From positions 1,379,158 through 1,443,157 of the forward strand of contig ML976983.1 in assembly GCA_010015675.1 (NCBI GenBank): 64,000 nucleotides of DNA, read 5' to 3'. Within the stretch, counting starts at the first letter, position 1. Every line of letters begins with the position of its first letter. Below the pieces are notes generated by a model. It was not told where the DNA came from. It saw only the letters and a list, made by a program, of their open reading frames with translations, and did not search any database. This DNA comes from Byssothecium circinans (lineage: Eukaryota > Ascomycota > Dothideomycetes > Pleosporales > Massarinaceae). A program made the translations under genes and the position numbers. Positions 20,842-33,289 of the stretch are shown here, piece after piece.

Positions 20842-21812
20842 TCTTAAAAGAACTAATCACAGTTCACCACGAGGAGATAAACTACCGGAGTCTGTCGAAG
20901 TATGCGGTAATGAGTATGGTTAACTTGCGTACTTCCACCCGTGCTACGTCTTAAAGGATGATGAAAATAAAGATCACGTGACTATTACTCTGCTTGGCCA
21001 AAGAGTGCATCTAGGATTCTGCAAGCTCGTATGGCTACAGCTAAATGAAAGTAGATCTTGAAGGCTGAGCATCTGAAAATCAATCCGCTGGACTTCACTC
21101 AGGGGAAAGCAACAATCTATATCAGTGTCTTGGATGAGGCTTGGCGGTGTTGCAGCGGAGAAACACCAGGATTGGTGCGCGCCAATCGGCGGAAATAACG
21201 ATTTCGAGCCGAACAGACATGTTTCCTCCAACCGCAACCGTTCTTAGCGACGATGGCGGTTTCATAATTATTGACGCGTGGCGTATACTCTTGTTTGGTC
21301 GGAAGCCTAAATTGGAAAACAGCGCGCCGTGTCACACCAAGTAGAAAGGCTGCCTCAAATGCCTCTCTAGCAACCTTGGAAACACACTGCATAATCTGAA
21401 ATAAAGACCAGGCCCCAGGACCTACAAAATAGGCTACTTCAAAGGCGCGCAAAGTTGCTCATTACCACCGTGGTAAGTCTCGTTTCCAAATGTCATGGGG
21501 CGTTTTTAGAATTCTAAAATATCTGATTGGCCACCGGGCGCTGCCTCTTTGGGTTTAGGTAACCGATTTATTTCGGCCTAGATAGATTTCTTGTGTGCTA
21601 CGTCCAAGACTCGATATTGCATCCTTTCATCAAAAGATCCAATCTGAAGGCCATATGACGATTCTTTGGAGGGGTTCGGAAAATTTCCGACCGATCTTTG
21701 ACTTTAATAGCACTGATTAAGAAGATATAAAGCCGCCGGCCGTCGCAGCGTTTCACGACGTTGGTTATCTCCCGACAAGTCGCTTCGAAGCAGCCGAGAA
21801 CAACCTGCAAAC
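20842..21812. other. intergenic; no secure gene
   Basis: A 111-codon reverse frame at 21117-21452 lacks known motifs. The last 200 bp are the presumed promoter of the beta-helix gene. Confidence 0.4.
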
Positions 21813-22925
21813 ATGCTTGGCTCCATCCTCCTCACTGTAGTCCTCGGACTGGTTTCGACCGTATCGGCGCAATGCGGCTCCGGCACAGCAGATGTCACTG
21901 TGACGGGATCAGGCACCTTCACTGTCAAGAAAGGTTCTAGCACGGTGTACACTGGTTCTGTAAGTGCATCCTTCCTCCCCACCATATCCACAACACTTAC
22001 TAACCCATCTCAGGACTATCTTGCGGCCGTCAATGCTGGCATAACCAACACAGCCTCTGGCCAACGCCTCGTCGTCTCCTCCAGCGGATCGATCGGCGCC
22101 TCTACCATCGCCATCAAATCCGGCATAACCTTTGAAGGATGCGGCACCATTAACACCAGCCTACGCTCTGGACGCGGCGCAATCGAAATCTTGAACACCA
22201 GCGGCGTGAAGATCCCATACCTTAGTGTGTCCGGCAACCCGTACTTCGCAGTCAGAGTTTACGGAAGCAAGGACCTGACCTTCGGCGTCGTGACCATGAA
22301 CTTGAGTGGCGGTATCGGAATCCGCTTCGACCGTGACCAAGCCGCCAACTCGAACGTCAAGTTCGACACCGTTAGCGTCACCGGCGCCGGCAGCCACGGC
22401 ATCGAGACATGGAACATCGCCGGCTTCAGCATCAACAAGTTCACCGGCCGCAACCTCGGCGAATGCGGACTGCTCGTCCAAGCCACGACGAACGCTAAGA
22501 TCGGCACCGTGGACTGCAACAACTGCGGTGCGGGAACCGGATACGCAGCGCTTCGCTTCGCGAACCAGAACGGCAAAGTCAACGGCGGATACTCGACTAA
22601 TGTCTACGTCGACAAGCTCATTTCTAGAGGCGGTGGCCGTGGGTTCTTCTGCGTGAGCGAGTCTGGCGGCGCGGAGATCAAGAGCGTGGATATTAGTGGG
22701 GCGGGGAGTAATTCCATCTTGATCGAGAACTGCTATGGTGTCAGAATCCTTGGTGGAACCGTCAAGGGCGGAGGCGAAGTGAGGATTTCGGCAAGGACGG
22801 AGTTTGCGAATACGAGGGATATCAATATTACGTTGAAGGTGGATGACACGACTGTGAGGGAGAGCCCTTGTGGGGATAACACTACCTGGAACATTTCGGG
22901 GAATGCTAAGACGACTCTTTGTTAG
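21813..22925 (+). CDS. secreted right-handed beta-helix protein (pectin-lyase-like fold)
   Basis: Two exons (21813-21959 and 22014-22925) give 352 aa. The 54-nt intron (GTAAGT, TACTAAC, CAG) is a multiple of three and has no stop, so the unspliced frame also stays open; the perfect splice signals argue that it is removed. Residues 1-19 are a signal peptide ending VSA-Q. The rest is rich in short repeats of hydrophobic-Gly-Asn steps (IEILNTSGVKIPYLSVSG, then VKFDTVSVTGAGSHGIE), the pattern of a parallel beta-helix as in pectin lyases and polygalacturonases. I do not see the polygalacturonase catalytic signatures or the PL1 motifs, so the activity is unknown; a polysaccharide-active or adhesin-like secreted protein is likely. 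Confidence 0.75.
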   Translation: MLGSILLTVVLGLVSTVSAQCGSGTADVTVTGSGTFTVKKGSSTVYTGSVSASFLPTISTTLTNPSQDYLAAVNAGITNTASGQRLVVSSSGSIGASTIAIKSGITFEGCGTINTSLRSGRGAIEILNTSGVKIPYLSVSGNPYFAVRVYGSKDLTFGVVTMNLSGGIGIRFDRDQAANSNVKFDTVSVTGAGSHGIETWNIAGFSINKFTGRNLGECGLLVQATTNAKIGTVDCNNCGAGTGYAALRFANQNGKVNGGYSTNVYVDKLISRGGGRGFFCVSESGGAEIKSVDISGAGSNSILIENCYGVRILGGTVKGGGEVRISARTEFANTRDINITLKVDDTTVRESPCGDNTTWNISGNAKTTLC

Positions 22926-23473
22926 AGAGTGAGGTTTTGAAAGGAGGAGGATTCATTGTATATACTTATACGGGGTCCTGTGGACTTAATGAATGCCATT
23001 ATGAACTTGAATTGTGAAGCTTGATCATTCGCAGGTGCGGACCAAATGATCTATTCCTTCTAGCTTTTCATTATAACACATATTCTTCATGCACGAGGAA
23101 ACTGTAAAGGCGAACAAAAGTAAAAGGTATCCCCCTCGTTCAGCATTTACTATTGTAATATAAAAATGTAGCATAGATCACAGCCTGATGATGGCTGCTT
23201 ATAGCAAACCCACTAGTCTCATCATTTGTTGTCTGCGAACAGTTGCGTGGAATTAAGGATGTCCCGTCTGCAGGCACTTCAATACCGATAGTACGACAGT
23301 GTCGCATATGAGCGAACTGCATCATGAAAAGCGCATTCACATCAAAATAAATAGGCTACGCTAGTCGTTACAAACACATGTACTGTTTAAAATAAGATTC
23401 ATATATATCAAAACTTCGCCTAGAGCGCCATAAAAGCATCTGTATCCCTCTCCGCACCCCCCAACCTCAACCC
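22926..23473. other. convergent 3' region
   Basis: Lies between the 3' ends of the beta-helix gene (plus) and the SUR7-like gene (minus). No further gene seen; AT-rich stretches likely hold the polyadenylation sites. Confidence 0.4.
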
Positions 23474-24841
23474 TCAACCGTCCTTCGTCCCTCTCAAATT
23501 CCTCCCCACCTCTCCAAATATTCCCCTCCAATTCCCGACCTCCATCTGCCCCCTCCTGGACCTTACAAACGCCCACCTCCTCGCCTCCACAAACCACGCC
23601 GCGGCCCAAAACCCCAAAACCACCGTACACAACGCCCACACCACCCACAGAAACGCCAACACCGTTCCACCCATGGAAATCACGATGCCGAAACTCTGGG
23701 TCAGAGCGCCCACCGTGCGAGGTACCACGATGAAGAGAATGGAAAGGAGAATAGCGGCGAGCAGGGGGAAGAAAGAGGCGAGTAGGGAGAGGAACAGGTT
23801 TGTGTAGATTAGAAGGCGGGAGGCGGGGAAGAAGGTTGCGGGAAGGGAGAGGAGGCTGACTATTCCCGCGGTTATGATGGTGGTTATGAGGAAGGCGAAG
23901 ATGGCACGGTGGACGACGTTGAGGGTGCTGAAGATAGTGTTTGTGCCGTTGGCTAGGGAGGCGATGGGGGGAATGGAGATTCCGATGTTGCCGATTGTGA
24001 CGGGTGATTGGATTTGGGAGAAAGATCTCTTTAGGCCTGGGTTCTGATGGGTCAGATTATGACGTGGAGGAAGGCGTGGGCGGGGAAGAGTGAGGGAGGG
24101 AGACGTGCCTTCGAAAGCGTCGTGCGAACTCTGACATTTGGTTATCGTGACGCCGTCATCGTTGGCTTCAGTGCCGTTCGCTATAGATGCTTGGCAGACG
24201 TTGTTGAGATATATATAGTAGAAATCTTGGACGCCGGTCTGGTCTACCAAGCCCTCGATCAGGGTGTTAACGGCATCGCCGAGTCCGTTGTTGATGCTGT
24301 CGGTGAGAGTGTTCAAAATGCCATTCAACGGATTGTTAGGATTCTGCGGGTTTAGTGGGCTCGTTGTAGGAAAGATGCCGAACGGACCCAGTGGATTTGT
24401 TGCTTGGGTTGTGGTCGCTGTGGGTGTTGCTGATGTTGTCGCTGAAGCGCGTTCGAATCGGATGATGTCTTCGCCGACACGTGACGTGTTCAGCTGCCTC
24501 GTTATTAGTCGTCATTTATCTCCATTCTCTGTGTTAGAAATCGAACCCACCTTCAAGACGAACTGCCCTTCCAGCTGTCCGGGTCGCTTGCCCGCCAGGA
24601 TAACCAACAAGCCCAACACGAACACCACCAGACCCGCTGTGAACGTGAGTAGCGCCGAGAACCTCAAATTCCTCATGAATGTCTTAGTTGTAGTTGGACG
24701 CCTTGGAAGTGCCCTTTGAATACTCTTTCTCGGGTCCATGTCTGGTTCAACAACGATTTTGTCATCAAAGTAATAACCGTTTTGTTGTAGGAGAGATTGG
24801 GGTGTGCGCAGGCCACGTGAAGGGAAGACATGCGGAGGCAT
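23474..24841 (-). CDS. SUR7/PalI-family tetraspan membrane protein
   Basis: Exons 24551-24841 and 23474-24493 give 436 aa. An N-terminal cytosolic segment of about 60 residues (several Arg, RRPTTTKTF) is followed by a first membrane helix (about 62-85). A long extracellular loop carries NPQNPNNPLNG, then DFYYIYLNNVCQAS and ITKCQSS, whose two Cys suit the conserved loop of the SUR7/PalI group. Three more helices follow (about 245-270, 278-305, 325-352), then a basic tail. Known members are plasma-membrane proteins of eisosomes or pH signalling. Intron 1 has a GTGGGT donor and a GCAG acceptor. A segment near 24040-24110 is somewhat intron-like but stays in frame and has no good donor, so I kept it as coding. 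Confidence 0.7.
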
Positions 24842-25787
24842 AATGAAATGGTCTGATCAGTGGGGGTGGCGAGAAGATGATACCAAAGAAGACGGGGGTA
24901 TAGGTGCGTTGTACCTCAAGGACCAAATAGTGGTCAAGACATGAGGGGCAAGGCGCGTGGACGAAGAATTCAGTGGGTGATAAAGCACATGTATGTATAG
25001 AGATTGGCCCGACGATGACGTACCATGGCAGTAGAGAGAATGTGGAGAGCCAAATAAAATTGGACTGTCATGGATGGAGGTTTGGGTAGAACTGCGCAGT
25101 TTGGTTACCGTTCCCTGCCGCACACCGAGGTCGGGGTTATAGAGCCAATAATAAATTCATGTCGGTGAGCCAGCATACCTTTCCCGTTCGTTCTGGTAAC
25201 TTTCACATCATTGGGCCGGCGATATGTAGCTATGCGAGAGAGATTGTCACGTTGACGCCATGCCTAATCAAAAAGCCAAAGAGAAACATTTTTTCACCAA
25301 TCATAAAACGCAGCGTGGTGGTTTGGTCAGCCAAGAGTATTCGTTAGCTGGGATGCCGCTGTAAGGCTGAGACACTTCTAGTCGCAGGACAGCAACAAAC
25401 CAAGAATTCAGTCTCTCTGAAATTCTATTTGTGTTAGCATGCTCCTCATAACGTATCTATCGATCGTACTCAGTGAGGTGTCCCTCGGTTCTTGGACGAT
25501 GTGTTGTATAAAAACAGCTGCACGCGGATATGCTAAAATGTTCCCGAAATACCTACACAGTAAAAGGTCTCCAGAGCGGAAAGGCTGCACGCTTGGGGAA
25601 ATAAGAGTTTCGTGCTAATTTGGGTATCATTTTCCCCGCTACGATACATGCTCAAGCACAACTACAATGTTGAAGATGTAGGGGGGAGGTCGTTGCATAC
25701 AAAAGAACTCAACTGAAGTACGAGTTCTGCAAGTTTTTTTCAAACGACGGTAGCGGGTATTGGGACTCTAGACCTCCCTGTTTCCTG
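24842..25787. other. intergenic, no gene seen
   Basis: Roughly 950 bp upstream of the SUR7-like gene and downstream of the regulator gene; only short chance frames. Confidence 0.4.
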
Positions 25788-28273
25788 TTAGCATGTGGTA
25801 TCGCAACGGGGATCGGAGGTGGCTAGTTTTACCCAGTCAAAGGTCCCTCCAAAATCCATTGCCACATCGTTCATGGAATATGGAAGAGATGTTTCGAGAT
25901 TGTTAAAATCGAAGAAGGATGTCGGTTCACAGGAATCCATCGGCACGTCAGGTTCTTGTCGCTGTTGTGTAGCAAGGAACGAAGGTCCATCATGTTCAGC
26001 GGGGGTGACTGGGGTTGCTGAATCTTCGTCAGTCTGCGTACGACTCATAAGGGAAAGGTTCGTATTATCAGAGCTAACTAAGAAAAGCCATGGTTGAGCA
26101 AGAATATTTCGTACTTACATCTAGATTGCATATCCGAAGAGTCGGTTTTACCAAGCACAAGCTTGACGGCGGCAGCAACTTTTGCAGCCTCCCGAGATTT
26201 GGCGCTTGCAAGTTGCCAAACGTTGTATGAACTTCCCAATGCCGCAATAAGCTCCGAACGAGTAGGTTGACCACTGTGCCAGCGTTGTCGGGGAATGGTA
26301 CTGTTAGACTCTGGCAGAGGAGATACGAGATCCTTGTTAAGGTCGAGCAATATCACCGTGGTAGCGAAAAGGAAATCGTGGTTTACAGGGGCAGATAGCC
26401 GCCAGGTTGACATCCATAGCTTCCACGTATGAGACCATCCTTCGAAACCTGTGCGAGACTCTACTTCAAGTAGACTCTGAAAGTCAAGAATCTCTAACGC
26501 CGCATCGAGACATGCAGCGCGGGAGTATTCAAAACGGCTGTCTTCTCGCCCAAGCAGCAGAAACGGACGATGAATCATGAGCAAGCACTTGAGGTAGGTG
26601 AGGGCAGTGAACAGCTTTCGCGTGGCAACCTCCGACTTGACATCGAACTCTTTTGCCTCGTAACCTTTGAACGATTCCGGGAGGGATTCGTATGTGCTGC
26701 GTATAGCCGCGTCGAGCTCCAGAGACTCGCGATAGCCTGGCTGTTCGCTTTCGTTTGCGCGTTCCTGGATCCGCGCGAATATCCGGAGCAACCTATTTCG
26801 GCTAACGACGTACAGCATTGCTGTTGATTCAGTCTCAGGTCTGGGGGGAGGTAGCTCGGTCATATTTTCATCCAGATCGCTATCGGATAAATTACGCGGG
26901 TCCTTGACGTCCGGTATTGAGGGCTGAATCATCATTGGTAACCCTACCTGTACGGATGACATGAGGTCAAGGTGAACAATCATGGTCCACATCCTCCTTC
27001 TCATTTCGGCCTTGAACGGAGAAATGTTTGCGAACCTCGAAGGCTCTCGGTGGTAGCCCATTCGAAAGGCCGTCCGAACAACAAGGCCAGTGAGGAGCCA
27101 TGATGCTGCTTGGGAATCCTGAGATCGCAGGTATTCGACAACAAAGTAGGACGACAATGTCTCGAGCGTATAGGGGGGACATTTGGGGTAGTTGGCCAAT
27201 ATGAGGCATTGAACAATCTTCTCCCTGTAAAAGTCTATCCGAGGCGTGGACAGGGTCATTTGTGACTGTGTTGTAATCGCATGATGGTATTTATTTTGGA
27301 GGGAGTTGAAGTGGGTGGCGACGGTGAAGATACCGTATAGAAGGCCAATCCACATGATCGGTGTCCCACCTGGGTTTTCCCAGAATTTCTCGTATTCTCG
27401 GAGGAATGTGGGCCTATGAAGAATGACTGATGCTGTTAGGACTGGCAAAACAGGTAGAGTGAAACGTACCAACTGCCATGTCCATGACATTGAAATATTT
27501 GACTATCAACTGATCGGCATCTGCTTTGGGAGGTAGAGCGAGCAGAATTTCTTCTCGAGAAGCGTGGCGGTGATGACCAAAGAGGAGATCAGGGCCTGGG
27601 ACCTCCTCGTCGGCGGTTGAAGGCTGCGGGGTGATCTGTATCTTATCCAGCTCCCCTTTGAGCTCGGCAATCTAATGTATGGTCAGCGAAGAATCGCGGG
27701 TTTACTCAAGATACCGCAGAGTCGGGTCATAATCGCCAGGGTCGAGTCGCTTACTCCATCTAAAATACTCGTCCAGTGTCCACCATTGGTGTAGCTCGTC
27801 TCATCATTTTCGAGCCTGACGCGGTCAGGAGCTGAAGGCACGTCAGCGTCCACGGTCCCGTCGTCTGGCTTGGGGCTGTAAGCTGGCATGGAAGTAGCTA
27901 TTGTAGCTGGACTGAAGGATGCTGCATTTCGCTTCTGCTCCATGAGAGTCGTCACCAACTTCTCAAGCTGGTCGATGCGGTCATGAACATTGTGAGGTGC
28001 TTTGGGATCTGATGGTGGTGTGGCGACGTGTTGATTCCGGGCATATGTGCAAGACAATGACAAGCCTCTATCTACGCAGGCCTTGCATGGCTGCTGGCGG
28101 TCGCATTTCAACCTTTGCATTATCAGCGCGTGATTGCAGACGGGCTGGCAGATTTAGAGTGTGCTACTGTATGCTTACTTTCGGCGGCGGCACAGAGTGC
28201 ACGACAAGATCGGCTTGTCTCTGCGCCTGCTTGGCGGGATGTAGCGCTGCTGGGTCTGGGGCTCTGCACTCAT
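25788..28273 (-). CDS. Zn2Cys6 transcription factor with fungal_trans domain
   Basis: Five exons (28179-28273, 27755-28112, 27470-27671, about 26119-27426, 25788-26077) give about 750 aa. Exons 1 and 2 together build the zinc cluster CTLCRRRKLKCDRQQPC plus KAC and SC: Cys near 25, 28, 35, 41, 44 and 53, spaced C2C6C5C2C8C. A short coiled segment (DRIDQLEKLVTTLMEQK) follows for dimerisation. The middle domain contains VILHRPTFLREYEKFW, then LTGLVVRTAFRMGYHREP and EMRRRMWTMIVHLDL, typical of the fungal-specific regulator domain. The tail is acidic and polar. The intron at about 27427-27469 is short, and an alternative acceptor adds two residues. Divergent from the MFS gene 568 bp away, so it may control that transporter (inference). 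Confidence 0.88.
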
Positions 28274-28840
28274 TGCGGATCTTGCATTGGACGGTCGCGA
28301 TAAGGCACGGGGACGTATAAGTCTACCGGTGCTGCCTGGAAGGGTCGTTCAAATGAAATGTGGTGGAGAAGTGACGCATCGGGATCGGGGTTCACTCTTT
28401 GCCGTCTTCCGCGTAGCCCCATTTGTGCTAGCGTCTCTTGTTTCCGGGTACCAGACCTCCGGCATGCCGTTTTCCATCTTTCCCTTATCCCGATCCTTCA
28501 CTCGGATTTTGAATGTCTGCCGTAGAGTCGTGGACGTAGACGACCGATTCAGAATCTCTGCCCTGTGGCGCCTGCAGCATGTCTATATTCCCCTTGTACG
28601 TGGGCTCACGGTTCACCTCGGATGGTGAGCGGAGGGTCACTTTGGTACGCGCATTTGATTGGTTCATTTCGCCACCCTCCGTCGCCGTAGAATTCTCCAT
28701 CGGTTCCTTTAAATAATCCGTCTTCGCCGTATTCATACGCATACAATACACAAGCCTCGCTCTCCCTTAGCCAGGGTTCTCGAGTCTGGCAGAAACTTTA
28801 TATCACCCTTCCAAGCATTTGGAACCAGACGAAGCCTACT
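28274..28840. promoter_or_regulatory. shared divergent promoter region, regulator / MFS transporter
   Basis: 567 bp lie between the regulator ATG (leftward) and the transporter ATG (rightward). Zn2Cys6 proteins usually bind CGG/CCG half-sites. Several CGG and CCG triplets occur here, but spacing is irregular and I cannot pick an operator by eye. Confidence 0.4.
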
Positions 28841-30508
28841 ATGGCAGAGCAAAAGACTGAATCAGCCATCGTGCCAGCCAAAGATGAGGACATTGTCGAT
28901 TGGGATGGTCCTGATGACCCGGCGAACCCTAGAAACTGGAATCCCCGAAAGCAATATGCCCATGCCATTATCGTCGCCGTCATCGCATTGAACGTGTGAG
29001 TTGAACACCTCGCCTGTTGTACTTACATGCTGATATGATCTAGCAACCTTGCCACCACCATGTTCGCCCCCGGAGCCCAACTTTTGATGAAAGAGATGGG
29101 CATCACTTCAGCAACCGTCGGTTCCATCACTGTTTCGATATATGTGCTGGGTTTTGCCCTTGGCCCTTTGGTGCTATCACCACTCTCGGAGCTTTACGGT
29201 CGTTTGATTGTCTACCAATGCTGCAATTTCGTCTACCTCGCGTTTACGATAGGATGCGCACTGAGCACAAACACCGCCATGTTCCTTGCCTTCCGCTTCA
29301 TCGCTGGATGTGCAGGCTCAGCGCCCATGACCATTTCTGGTGGTACTATAGCTGACGTTTTCCCACAAGAGAAGCGAGGCTCTGTAATGGGACTGACTGC
29401 CCTGGGGCCAATTATCGGGCCTGTCGTGGGACCTATCGCTGGCGGCTTTATCGCGATGAATATTGGCTGGAGGTGGACATTCTGGGTCCTTGCCATCATG
29501 GTAAGTAACGCCTTCAGAAGAAATATATAGGTACTTACATATGCACAGTCTGGAGTCATCAACATCATCGCACTTGTCATCCTGCGTGAGACATACGCCC
29601 CAATCCTTCTTGCTCGAAAGACTGCTCTGCTGCGGAAAGAGACTGGAAACGCGAACCTTCAATCCAAACTCGATCAACGCATCTCAACCAGCACTATGCT
29701 CGGTCGATCACTAGTTCGCCCCATCAAGATGCTTCTCTTCTCGCCCATCGTTTTGCTCCTCAGTATCTATGTCGCTTTTGCCTTTGGCTTAACATTCCTT
29801 CTGTTCACCACCTTCCCAGCCGTCTACAGCCGGCAATACCATTTTTCCACCGGAATAGTGGGTCTCGCTTACTTGGGAATGGGTTTAGGATTCTTCTTCG
29901 CAATGGTAATTTTCGCTGCTTTGAGCGACAAGATTCTGAAGAAGAAGACTGATGGAAAGGTTTCGACCTCACCGACCGTTCCCGTTACCCCGTCTCCGGC
30001 CGCTGAGAGTCAAAGTGTCCCAGTGTTGGAAGAGAAAGCTGGTCCAAAGTACAAGCCAGAACTGAGGCTTTTTTTGATGATGTGTTTCTCGCCAGTGCTC
30101 CCGTGCGGCTTCTTCTGGTATGGATGGTCGGCAGATCAAGGAACCCACTGGATTGTCCCTATTTTGGGGACGAGTTTGATTGGCGTAAGTTCATAAGTCC
30201 CATCATCCCACCAAATCATTCTAACATGCTCACAGATTGGCTCGCTGTTCATCATAATGCCGGCACAGACCTACTTAGTCGATATCTTCGGTTCCGAGGG
30301 CGCTGCATCCGCACTCGCCGCGAATACACTACTTCGCTCGCTTTTCGGCGCTTTCCTGCCACTCGCTGGTCCTCCGCTGTATGCAGCTCTGGGTTTAGGT
30401 TGGGGAAACAGCCTGCTTGGCTTCGTTGGTCTTGCTTTTATCCCTGTCCCGTATTTTTTTTACAAGTATGGAGAGGCAGCTAGAAAGAAGTGGCCTGTCA
30501 AGCTTTGA
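28841..30508 (+). CDS. MFS multidrug-type transporter (DHA1-like)
   Basis: Four exons (28841-28995, 29044-29500, 29549-30184, 30236-30508) give 506 aa. The N-terminus has DWDGPDDPANPRNW, the usual lead-in of fungal DHA1 drug/polyamine exporters. Membrane segments follow: SPLSELYGR after helix 2 (the MFS motif-A region), FRFIAGCAGSAPMTISGGT around helices 4-5, and GPIIGPVVGPIAGGF in helix 5 (antiporter motif C). A charged, Pro-rich central loop (KKKTDGKVSTSPTVPVTP) separates the two halves. Expected to be a plasma-membrane proton antiporter exporting small molecules; the substrate is unknown. It sits between two Zn2Cys6 regulators and is divergent from the first. Confidence 0.9.
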
Positions 30509-31133
30509 TGGGTGCGGAGACATCTTCCGGCTCACTTTTATCATATCCGGGAAAACGGCGCCTGTCTTCCTCGTTTTGCTTTCCGCGATGATATCCACCC
30601 ATATGTTTTTCTAGAGTTTATATTTAGTAGGGTAAACTTCACTCAGTAGTTTTCGTCGTCTCGCTTCAAGGTTTGTGGCCGGGCCATGGAGCGCACTTTT
30701 GTATTTTATGTGCCCGACCCGTATATATGACTTCAGAGGCTGGAGGAGGCGCAAAATCAAAATTTATATACGACTTGTCCCTGCAGCATTATTCCGATGC
30801 ACGCTGGTGGCGATCTGAAACCTCCGGGACTTTACCACTGCCGTGGGACAGAGCCTCATCCGAATTAACCAGATCTGTATTATTCAATTTCTCAACAGCA
30901 AACTTTCTTTGCTCGCTGGGTGAAATGATGTTGAAGCCTTCAATGTTCGGGGAAGGTAAAATCACGTGCCTTGTTCTGATTAGAGCCAAGGGTGGCGGTG
31001 CAAAAGCTTAATTCCCATAAGTCTGATAACATCCAATTCCATCAGCCTTGACAGCGTGATCAGCTTTTCTGCATACCAAACCCTATCTCATAGACGTCTC
31101 TTCGACCCGAAACACAAAATAAGGCCAAGAGCA
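30509..31133. other. intergenic between transporter and second regulator
   Basis: About 620 bp; a 112-codon frame at 30673-31011 has no known motif. Presumably terminator of the MFS gene and promoter of the regulator. Confidence 0.4.
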
Positions 31134-33289
31134 ATGGACATGCAGCCTCAGAAAGATCGATCAGCGATCTCGTGCACAGAGTGTCAGCGCCGGAAACAAA
31201 AGGTGCGCCCGAAGAACCTCGGTCTTCCTCCTCCGAAAACACGACGTCAGACGCCAGTGCTTGAGGCTGATCAGGTGACACCATAGTGTTCTCGCGAATG
31301 GCCGTGCAATCACTGTCAAGTGCGCAAGGTACCTCATTTATGTCAGTTTGGCGCGAGAAAGGCGCAGCTCCTTTCGTCAACGGAATTGGCTTCTCAGTAT
31401 GCCTCTCCTTCTTGAGGAGATAGAGTGTGGCTGCTGACAAGCCTTATAGGGAGAAGAGGAGTATTACTGCGAATGACTCGAAGGGCTTGAAGAGGAGTTT
31501 AGACGAGCTTGGTGGTATAGATGCGCCGGAAGTCGAGCCTGATGGGGATCAGCGGGATGGGCTGAAAATGTGGGGATATATGCCGGGGCATTTGCACTAT
31601 AATCTCAGTCGAGGCATCAACAGAGACGACAGGAACTCTAAGAGTCCCTCGGAAGAGGCTGCTGATGACGTCGAGAATGCGCTGCATGTAGTGCCCCCGA
31701 GGTCAATCACGGACGCTTTTGTCAACCACTTCCTCACCGTCGTCAACTACCGCTACAACGCCATCTACGGCCCTACGTTCACCGAAAAGTATGTTCAATG
31801 GTGGTCAGATCGTGCCAACAGCAGGCGACTCTCACCCGAGTTCACGTGCCTACTCCTGCGAGTTCTGTCCTATTCAGTCCAGTATCTGAGCCCGTCCCTC
31901 CGCAAGATGATCGAGTTCGAACTTGCTTGCAGCTCCCAGGATCTTTCCGAGCGATTCTCTGCCGCAGCTGAGAAACTCAGCAAAGCCTTTCCACCTTCAA
32001 GCACGTCTATCGAAAGAGTCCAAGAGCAGTTCTTGAAGGGAGCATGGCTAAAGTCTGAGAGCAGGATGGTGGAGTCGTGGCATGTTCTAGGACACACAAT
32101 CCGGGAAGCGCAAGAACTCGGTATTGATAAAGAGACGGGAAGCGAAGATATCTCCGAATTTGACAAGGAGATTCGGCGACGATTATGGGCTCTCCTCTTC
32201 ATCTGGGATTGGCAAATGTCTGCATGGCTTGGTCGTCCTCATCTCATCGACCAGAAAGATCTCTCTTTCGTCTTTCCAAATCTTCGCCTAGATGCGTCAG
32301 CCACGGAGTCCAACCAACTATCGCCGTTCGCCCACGTTGCGCTTCAAGCACGATTAGCACGCCGCATTGCACCTATAATGGTTGATGTGCAAGTTCACAG
32401 CGATTGCTCTACGGATCAGGTTTCCGCCATACTCGATGAAGTGCACAGGTTCGTTGACGATCTTCCGCCGGTGTTCGGGCTTACGGATACGGATTACTCG
32501 CTCGACGAAGCGCATCCTTACTACGTTTTTCAGCGTCTTCAATTGCACGTCGTAATATATATGACAATGCTCGACTTCCTTAAACCATTCCTAGCACGAG
32601 ATCCAAGGGACCCTCAAGCGCCCTCCGATGCAGAATTCCGCGAGAAAGGCGTAGAGCTTGGATTAAAGCTCCTCGTCGTAGCACGTCAAATGTTCGACCA
32701 CGAGTTCCCTATCAACGCAAAGTTCCACCTGGTGGTATTCTGCATTTTCGACACCGCCACAATCCTGTGCTCGGCAATCATCCATGACGTTGAAGTCGTT
32801 CTTCCACATCGCGAAAAAGTCATGGATGCCGTAGAGAGCGCGCTCGATATGCTTCATCAACTCAGTCTGACTACCAAGATCGGCGCGTCTTCGTATCGCT
32901 TCCTCTTCAAGCTGGTTCAAGCTTCCCGCGTGCTCTCCCGTCATCCTCCAATTGCGAAACGACACCGGAAGAACGGTATAAGCGATCGCAAGCAGTCAAC
33001 AACGAAAGATAGCCTTCCCACATTAGCACCCATACCACCTACCGAGGCCGCGCCACCAGTTCTGGAGACCGCGATTTATCCGACAGATAACGTACCGGTT
33101 TCGCTAACGATGCCGATCCCGGAAGTACCTACGACGGATGATTTGGGCTTCGAGTTGGATCACTTCATGGCGCAGAATCCGTTCCCAGGGTCGCAACCGC
33201 TGGAGATGGGTGGTATGGAAGCTATATGGGACTGGGAGAATTTGAATCTGGATTTCTTGGGACAGGGGCTGGTCTGGGAGCAGCAGTGA
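31134..33289 (+). CDS. Zn2Cys6 transcription factor
   Basis: Three exons (31134-31202, 31287-31396, 31450-33289) give 672 aa. The zinc cluster starts at once: CTECQRRKQK from exon 1 joins CSREWPCNHCQVRKVPHLC from exon 2, spacing C2C6C5C2C8C (Cys near 14, 17, 24, 30, 33, 42). Intron 1 splits the cluster after KQK. Intron 2 (GTATGC donor, CTGAC branch, ATAG acceptor at 31449) is in phase. The rest shows regulator-domain features: LRVLSYSVQYL, then SWHVLGHTIREAQELGI, and RRRLWALLFIWDWQMSAWLGRP. The C-terminal 100 residues are acidic, with Trp and Pro, as in activation domains. Targets are unknown; adjacency to the MFS gene suggests a shared function. Confidence 0.88.

Noticed and set aside
24040..24110. 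An extra intron in the SUR7-like gene
   Set aside because: The acceptor side looks plausible, but no donor keeps the frame, and the segment is open and in phase with both flanks.
10171..33289. Secondary-metabolite gene cluster (BVMO, P450, MFS, regulators)
   Set aside because: No PKS, NRPS, terpene synthase or prenyltransferase is present, and the genes are spread over more than 20 kb with unrelated genes and repeats between.
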